Positions 60,738 through 64,000 of a DNA stretch of 64,000 bases are shown here, in pieces (the first letter of the stretch is position 1; each line of letters starts with the position of its first letter). The notes beneath the pieces are model-generated. The model ran no database searches and had not been told where the DNA came from. It worked only from the letters and a program-made list of their open reading frames with translations. The DNA is from Streptacidiphilus rugosus AM-16 (GTDB lineage: Bacteria > Actinomycetota > Actinomycetes > Streptomycetales > Streptomycetaceae): NCBI RefSeq assembly GCF_000744655.1, contig NZ_JQMJ01000004.1, positions 5,642,001-5,706,000 of the forward strand, given 5' to 3'. Both the position numbers and the translations under genes were made by a program.

Positions 60738-61312
60738 CAGCCGCGACCGAGTGGTGGTTCCCCGACAACACGGTGCTCTGCAACTTCGCGGCCGTCGACC
60801 GGCTGCCGCTGCTGGAGAAGGTGCTCGACGGCCGGGGCCGCTGGTCCGAGGCGGTCGCCCGCGAGGCCAGGCTCTCCGCCCGGCACCTTCCGCCGCTCGC
60901 CGGGCTCGCGGACCGGGGCACACTGGGCGAGCCGGTCGAGATCACCGACCCGGTCACCCGGGCCGAGGTGGAACGTCTGCGCCGGGCCGTCTTCGGCGGT
61001 GACCGGCGCCGCCCGACCCAGCACCTGGGCGAGGCCGAGACGCTGGCGCTGATCACCAAGGAGCGCGAGTTCCGCCGCTCCGTCTGGATCTCCGACGACC
61101 GCGACGCCACCCGCTACGCCCGCCACCGCGGCATCGTCACCCTGGAGACGTACGACCTGGTCCGCGCCGCTGTCGCGGAGGAACTGGTCGACGCGGGCGA
61201 GGGCCACCTGCTGCTGCGGCGGATGACCGAGGCGGGCCGCCGGCTGCACCGGACCAGCTCGGGGCCGGAGGAGTTCCGGTCCCCCGGCGGGGCCGGGAAA
61301 GCTCAAATCTAG
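60734..61312 (+). CDS. PIN/DUF4411-like predicted nuclease, toxin candidate
   Basis: 192 residues overlapping the Xre-ImmA gene by 4 nt. The pattern is PIN-like: WFPDNTVLCNFAAVDRLPLL (first Asp), WSEAVAREARLS, HLGEAETLALITKE (acidic GEAE), and SVWISDDRDATRYARHRGI (Asp pair). These acidic residues would hold Mg2+ in an RNase. The pairing of Xre-COG2856 proteins with PIN-like toxins has been predicted in toxin-antitoxin surveys. The last 40 residues are Arg/Gly/Pro-rich and probably disordered. Confidence 0.78.
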   Translation: MTAATEWWFPDNTVLCNFAAVDRLPLLEKVLDGRGRWSEAVAREARLSARHLPPLAGLADRGTLGEPVEITDPVTRAEVERLRRAVFGGDRRRPTQHLGEAETLALITKEREFRRSVWISDDRDATRYARHRGIVTLETYDLVRAAVAEELVDAGEGHLLLRRMTEAGRRLHRTSSGPEEFRSPGGAGKAQI

Positions 61313-61371
61313 CTCTGAGAATGGGCCCCGGCTCTTCCGGGCGGAACCCGCGCCCGACATGCTCTCCCCAT

Positions 61372-61398
61372 GGAGCCAGGTGCGGGGGACCTGGCTCC
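61372..61398 (+). terminator. Hairpin after the PIN-like gene
   Basis: A perfect 10-bp stem (GGAGCCAGGT / ACCTGGCTCC) with a 7-nt loop, 60 bp past the PIN gene stop and 25 bp before the next start. It is a terminator or a leader hairpin of the 61423 gene. Confidence 0.6.
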
Positions 61399-61422
61399 TC
61401 CGCTCTTTGGAGGGGTGTCCTG

Positions 61423-61947
61423 ATGAGCCTCGATCCACTGTTTCTCACCGCGGCCGCCGGAATCGGCCTGGCCGCCGCGCCGGTCCTGTGGACCGGCGCA
61501 AGGAAGCGCCACGACGACCGGGCCGAACGGGCCTTCAGGACCGCGCTGCGGCTGCTCGCCGGCGCGGCGGTGCTGACCCTGCTGCTCGCCGCGGTGGCGA
61601 CGTTCCGCTGGGCCGACCAGACCGTGGGCGGCTCCACCCTGGCCGGTGCGGGCGCCGCGCCGCCGGACCGGCCGCCGCTGCTCTCCTTCCTGCTGCTGCT
61701 CGTCCCGGCGGCCCTGGTCCTGGCCTTCGCACGACGCCGTCGGAGTGAGGTCCGGTCACGATTGGACATCCCTCCGCACACGGACCTTGAGTCCGGGTCT
61801 CCGCTGCGGTTGGTTGGCGCCCATGTCGTACGTGTTCCTGGTCCCCGCCTGCCTGCTGGCGATCGTCTCCTCGGTGAGGCTGTGCCGGCTGGTGGCTGCG
61901 AACGACCCGATGCCGACCGGCGGGTCGACCCCCACCCCGTCGGCTGA
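61423..61947 (+). CDS. Small three-helix membrane protein, probably read beyond its natural end
   Basis: Reads as 174 residues from ATG 61423 with GGAGGGG 8 nt upstream. Three hydrophobic helices (FLTAAAGIGLAAAPVLW, LLAGAAVLTLLLAAVATF, LLSFLLLLVPAALVLAF) end at FARRRR near residue 107. The remaining about 65 residues have no folded look, cross AT-richer sequence that resembles an intergenic gap, and overlap the next gene by 125 bp. A TGA lies in another frame at 61746-61748, so a frameshift may have removed the natural stop. Function unknown. Confidence 0.6.
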   Translation: MSLDPLFLTAAAGIGLAAAPVLWTGARKRHDDRAERAFRTALRLLAGAAVLTLLLAAVATFRWADQTVGGSTLAGAGAAPPDRPPLLSFLLLLVPAALVLAFARRRRSEVRSRLDIPPHTDLESGSPLRLVGAHVVRVPGPRLPAGDRLLGEAVPAGGCERPDADRRVDPHPVG

Positions 61948-62626
61948 GGCGGACCTGGTCGACGCCGCGTATCTCGCGGGCGGACCGGAGCGGGTGGTGG
62001 ATCTCGTGCTGGTCGAGATGGCCCGCGCGGGGCTGCTGCACCTCGCCCACACCGGCTGGACCTCCGTGGCCCGGCCGGAGCCGCGCAGTGAGCTGGAGAC
62101 CGCCGTGCTGACCGCGATCGGCCCCGAGGGCCAGTGCCGGACGGACGACCTGCGCCGGGAGGTCGCACGCGGGCCGGCGGTGCGCGCCGTCGCGGACCGG
62201 CTGGCGCTCGCGGGTCTTGCCGTCCCCGCCGGGGCACGGGCGGCGCTCGCGCACGCGGTGGCGGGCGTCCGCTGGTCGCTGCTGGCCACGGTGGCGCTCT
62301 TCGGCGCGGCGGTGGGCGGAGCCGGCGCCCGGATGCTGCTGGGCGGGCCCGCGGCGGCCGGAGCGGTCGGCGAACTGCCGAAACTGGCGGCCTGGTTCGC
62401 GCTGCCGCTGATCCTGGGCGCGGGCACGCTGGTCATGGCGAGGATCGAGATCTACCCGGTCACCCCGTGGGCCGCGCCTCCCGGCCAGACCCTGCTGCGG
62501 GCCCTGCGCCCCCGCCGCGGCGACGCGGCGCGGCAGGACCCGACGCTCGTGGTGGTGCTGCGCGGCGCGGGAGGGGTCAAGGACCCCTCCCTGCGCGCCG
62601 CCCTGCGGGCTAGGCGAGGCCGTTGA
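61823..62626 (+). CDS. TIGR04222-type membrane protein
   Basis: 267 residues from ATG 61823. N-terminal helix [20 protein letters not shown], then the characteristic cytosolic module [32 protein letters not shown], and two central helices ([36 protein letters not shown]). Proteins of this type are common in Streptomyces and of unknown function. No strong ribosome site is seen before the ATG. The 3' end overlaps hemQ by 17 bp. Confidence 0.8.
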   Translation: MSYVFLVPACLLAIVSSVRLCRLVAANDPMPTGGSTPTPSAEADLVDAAYLAGGPERVVDLVLVEMARAGLLHLAHTGWTSVARPEPRSELETAVLTAIGPEGQCRTDDLRREVARGPAVRAVADRLALAGLAVPAGARAALAHAVAGVRWSLLATVALFGAAVGGAGARMLLGGPAAAGAVGELPKLAAWFALPLILGAGTLVMARIEIYPVTPWAAPPGQTLLRALRPRRGDAARQDPTLVVVLRGAGGVKDPSLRAALRARRGR

Positions 62627-63320
62627 CCAGCTCGGTGATCGGCTTGCGGCGCCCGGTGTAGAAGGGGATCTCCTCGCGCACGTACAGCCGCGCGCGGCTG
62701 GCGCGCAGATGGCGCATCAGGTCGACGATGCGGTGCAGCTCGTCCGCCTCGAAGGCGAGCAGCCACTCGTAGTCGCCCAGCGCGAACGAGGCGACCGTGT
62801 TGGCGCGGACGTCGGGGTAGCCGCGCGCCATCTTGCCGTGCTCGGCCAGCAGCTCGCGGCGCTCGGCGTCCTCCAGCAGATACCAGTCGTACGAGCGCAC
62901 GAACGGGTAGACGCAGACGTACTCACGCGGCGTCTCGTCCGCCAGGAACGCCGGGATGTGCGACTTGTTGAACTCGGCGGGGCGGTGCAGCGCCATGTTG
63001 GACCAGACCGGCGTGAGCGCCCGGCCGAGGCGGGTCCGGCGGAAGCGGTTGTACGCCTCCTGCAGGTTGTCGCTGTCGGCGGAGTGCCACCAGATCATCA
63101 GGTCGGCGTCGGCGCGCAGCCCGGAGACGTCGTAGGTGCCGCGGACGGTGACGTCCTTCTCGGCGAGCTGCTCGAACAGCTCCTCGACCTCGGCCCCCAT
63201 CGCGGCGCGGTCCTCCGGCAGCACGTCCTTGAGCCGGAAGACCGACCACAGGGTGTAGCGGATGACGTCGTTCAGCTCACGCGCCTTCGGCTTCTGCTTC
63301 TGCTCGCTGTGCTCACTCAT
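62610..63320 (-). CDS. hemQ: Coproheme decarboxylase (HemQ/ChdC)
   Basis: 236 residues, chlorite-dismutase fold: [57 protein letters not shown] (catalytic Tyr region), [20 protein letters not shown] and the end [14 protein letters not shown]. It converts coproheme III to heme b by removing two propionate carboxyls with peroxide. It overlaps the oxidase gene by 4 nt, as usual for the coproporphyrin-dependent route. Confidence 0.95.
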   Translation of the reverse strand: MSEHSEQKQKPKARELNDVIRYTLWSVFRLKDVLPEDRAAMGAEVEELFEQLAEKDVTVRGTYDVSGLRADADLMIWWHSADSDNLQEAYNRFRRTRLGRALTPVWSNMALHRPAEFNKSHIPAFLADETPREYVCVYPFVRSYDWYLLEDAERRELLAEHGKMARGYPDVRANTVASFALGDYEWLLAFEADELHRIVDLMRHLRASRARLYVREEIPFYTGRRKPITELVNGLA

Positions 63321-64000
63321 GAGCCCATTGTCTCCTTTGCTCGAATCGCTCCGGTCACCAGGTCCGCCGCACGCCGTCCGTCGGCGATGCAGGCAGGGAT
63401 GCCCACCCCGTGGTAGGCCGCGCCGCACAGCGCGAGGCCGGGCAGCGCGCCCAGCTCCGCCTCGATCCGCTCGACGCGCTGCGGGTGGCCGACCGGGTAC
63501 TGCGGCAGCCCCGCGCGCCACCGGGTGACCGCCTGCGCGTACGGTCGCGCGGTGATCCCGGCGGCCTCACCGAGATCGGCCAGCGATCGTTCGATCAGGT
63601 CGGCGTCGTCGTGGTCGAGCACCTCCTCCTCGCCGTGGCGGCCCAGGGAGGTGCGCAGCAGGAAGCTGTCCGGGGCGGCGTCGTTCAGCCAGCCCCACTT
63701 GTTGCTGGAGAAGGTCGAGGCCTTGATCGCCCGGCCGTCGACCGGCGGGACCAGGAAGCCGCTGCCCCGCAGCTCGCCGAGGTCCGCGCGCCGGAAGGCG
63801 AGGGTCACCAGCGCCATGCCCGCGTACTCCACCTCGCCGAGCTCGGCCGCGGCGCGCGGCGCCGTCGCCGCCAGCAGCCGGGCGGCGGCGGGCGCGGGCA
63901 CCGCGAGTACGACGGCGTCGGCCGACAGCGCCTCGCCGTCGGCGGTCACCGCGGTCCAGCCGTCCTCGGTGCGGCGCAGCTCCCCGACCGGCGTCTGCGT
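63317..64000 (-). CDS. Coproporphyrinogen/protoporphyrinogen oxidase, N-terminus beyond the right edge
   Basis: The C-terminal 227 residues are visible; the gene continues past the window. [51 protein letters not shown] and the end [20 protein letters not shown] (FAD-contacting tail) identify the HemY/CgoX family. In actinobacteria it oxidises coproporphyrinogen III to coproporphyrin III. The stop overlaps the hemQ start (ATGA), so the two are coupled. Confidence 0.93.
   Translation of the reverse strand, partial: TQTPVGELRRTEDGWTAVTADGEALSADAVVLAVPAPAAARLLAATAPRAAAELGEVEYAGMALVTLAFRRADLGELRGSGFLVPPVDGRAIKASTFSSNKWGWLNDAAPDSFLLRTSLGRHGEEEVLDHDDADLIERSLADLGEAAGITARPYAQAVTRWRAGLPQYPVGHPQRVERIEAELGALPGLALCGAAYHGVGIPACIADGRRAADLVTGAIRAKETMGS

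Overview
The window is very GC-rich actinobacterial DNA, almost certainly from a Streptomycetaceae genome (Streptomyces, Kitasatospora or Streptacidiphilus). This rests on codon use, frequent GTG/TTG starts, a divergent tuf3-type EF-Tu, mycothiol-dependent isomerase-like proteins, a TIGR04222-type protein, coproporphyrin-route heme genes and murC beside msrB. No rRNA, tRNA, CRISPR array or intact transposon was seen. Both ends cut through genes: an RHS protein on the left and a coproporphyrinogen oxidase on the right.

Layout. 1-9.6 kb is a secreted-polymorphic-toxin region: an RHS/YD-repeat exoprotein, a tiny secreted peptide, a LuxR-type regulator, then an overlapping set of WXG100-like protein, candidate toxin and candidate immunity protein with an internal duplication. 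9.6-18 kb holds an ABC exporter pair, tuf3 with a strong leader hairpin, a Rieske lipoprotein and uvrA. 18-25.6 kb has small housekeeping and hypothetical genes, one truncated remnant, a response regulator/histidine kinase pair, and an operon for extracytoplasmic flavin electron transfer (membrane reductase, FMN-binding protein, ApbE). 25.6-31.9 kb has two divergent, nearly identical cold-shock genes with an unusually structured intergenic region, a second ABC exporter with a TetR regulator, a MarR/MFS efflux pair and TerC. 32-44.3 kb carries GH16, TerD, uvrB, a nitroreductase with a probable C-terminal frameshift, a second MarR switch, zapE, a RibD-like reductase, murC and msrB.

44.4-61.3 kb is the most unusual part. 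It starts with a compact three-gene operon (two-TM membrane protein, cupin-like protein, inositol-monophosphatase-like enzyme). Next come a permease and a 1976-residue TIR / degenerate phosphoesterase / NACHT / pentapeptide / WD40 protein that looks like an immune or conflict ATPase. Both the operon and the giant gene contain a rare TTA leucine codon, which in Streptomyces makes translation depend on the bldA tRNA. The giant gene also looks leaderless. After a long inverted-repeat element and a flavin monooxygenase lies a pair of iron oxygenases matching TmpA/TmpB (trimethylaminoethylphosphonate to glycine betaine plus phosphate), with a convergent GntR repressor candidate and a palindromic operator. 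An Xre-ImmA/IrrE plus PIN-type pair follows. The window ends with membrane proteins and hemQ/cgoX.

Dispersed imperfect hairpin elements (two complete, two partial) sit between genes in the second half. All coordinates, starts and motifs come from reading the sequence; family assignments come from recognised motifs, with no database search.
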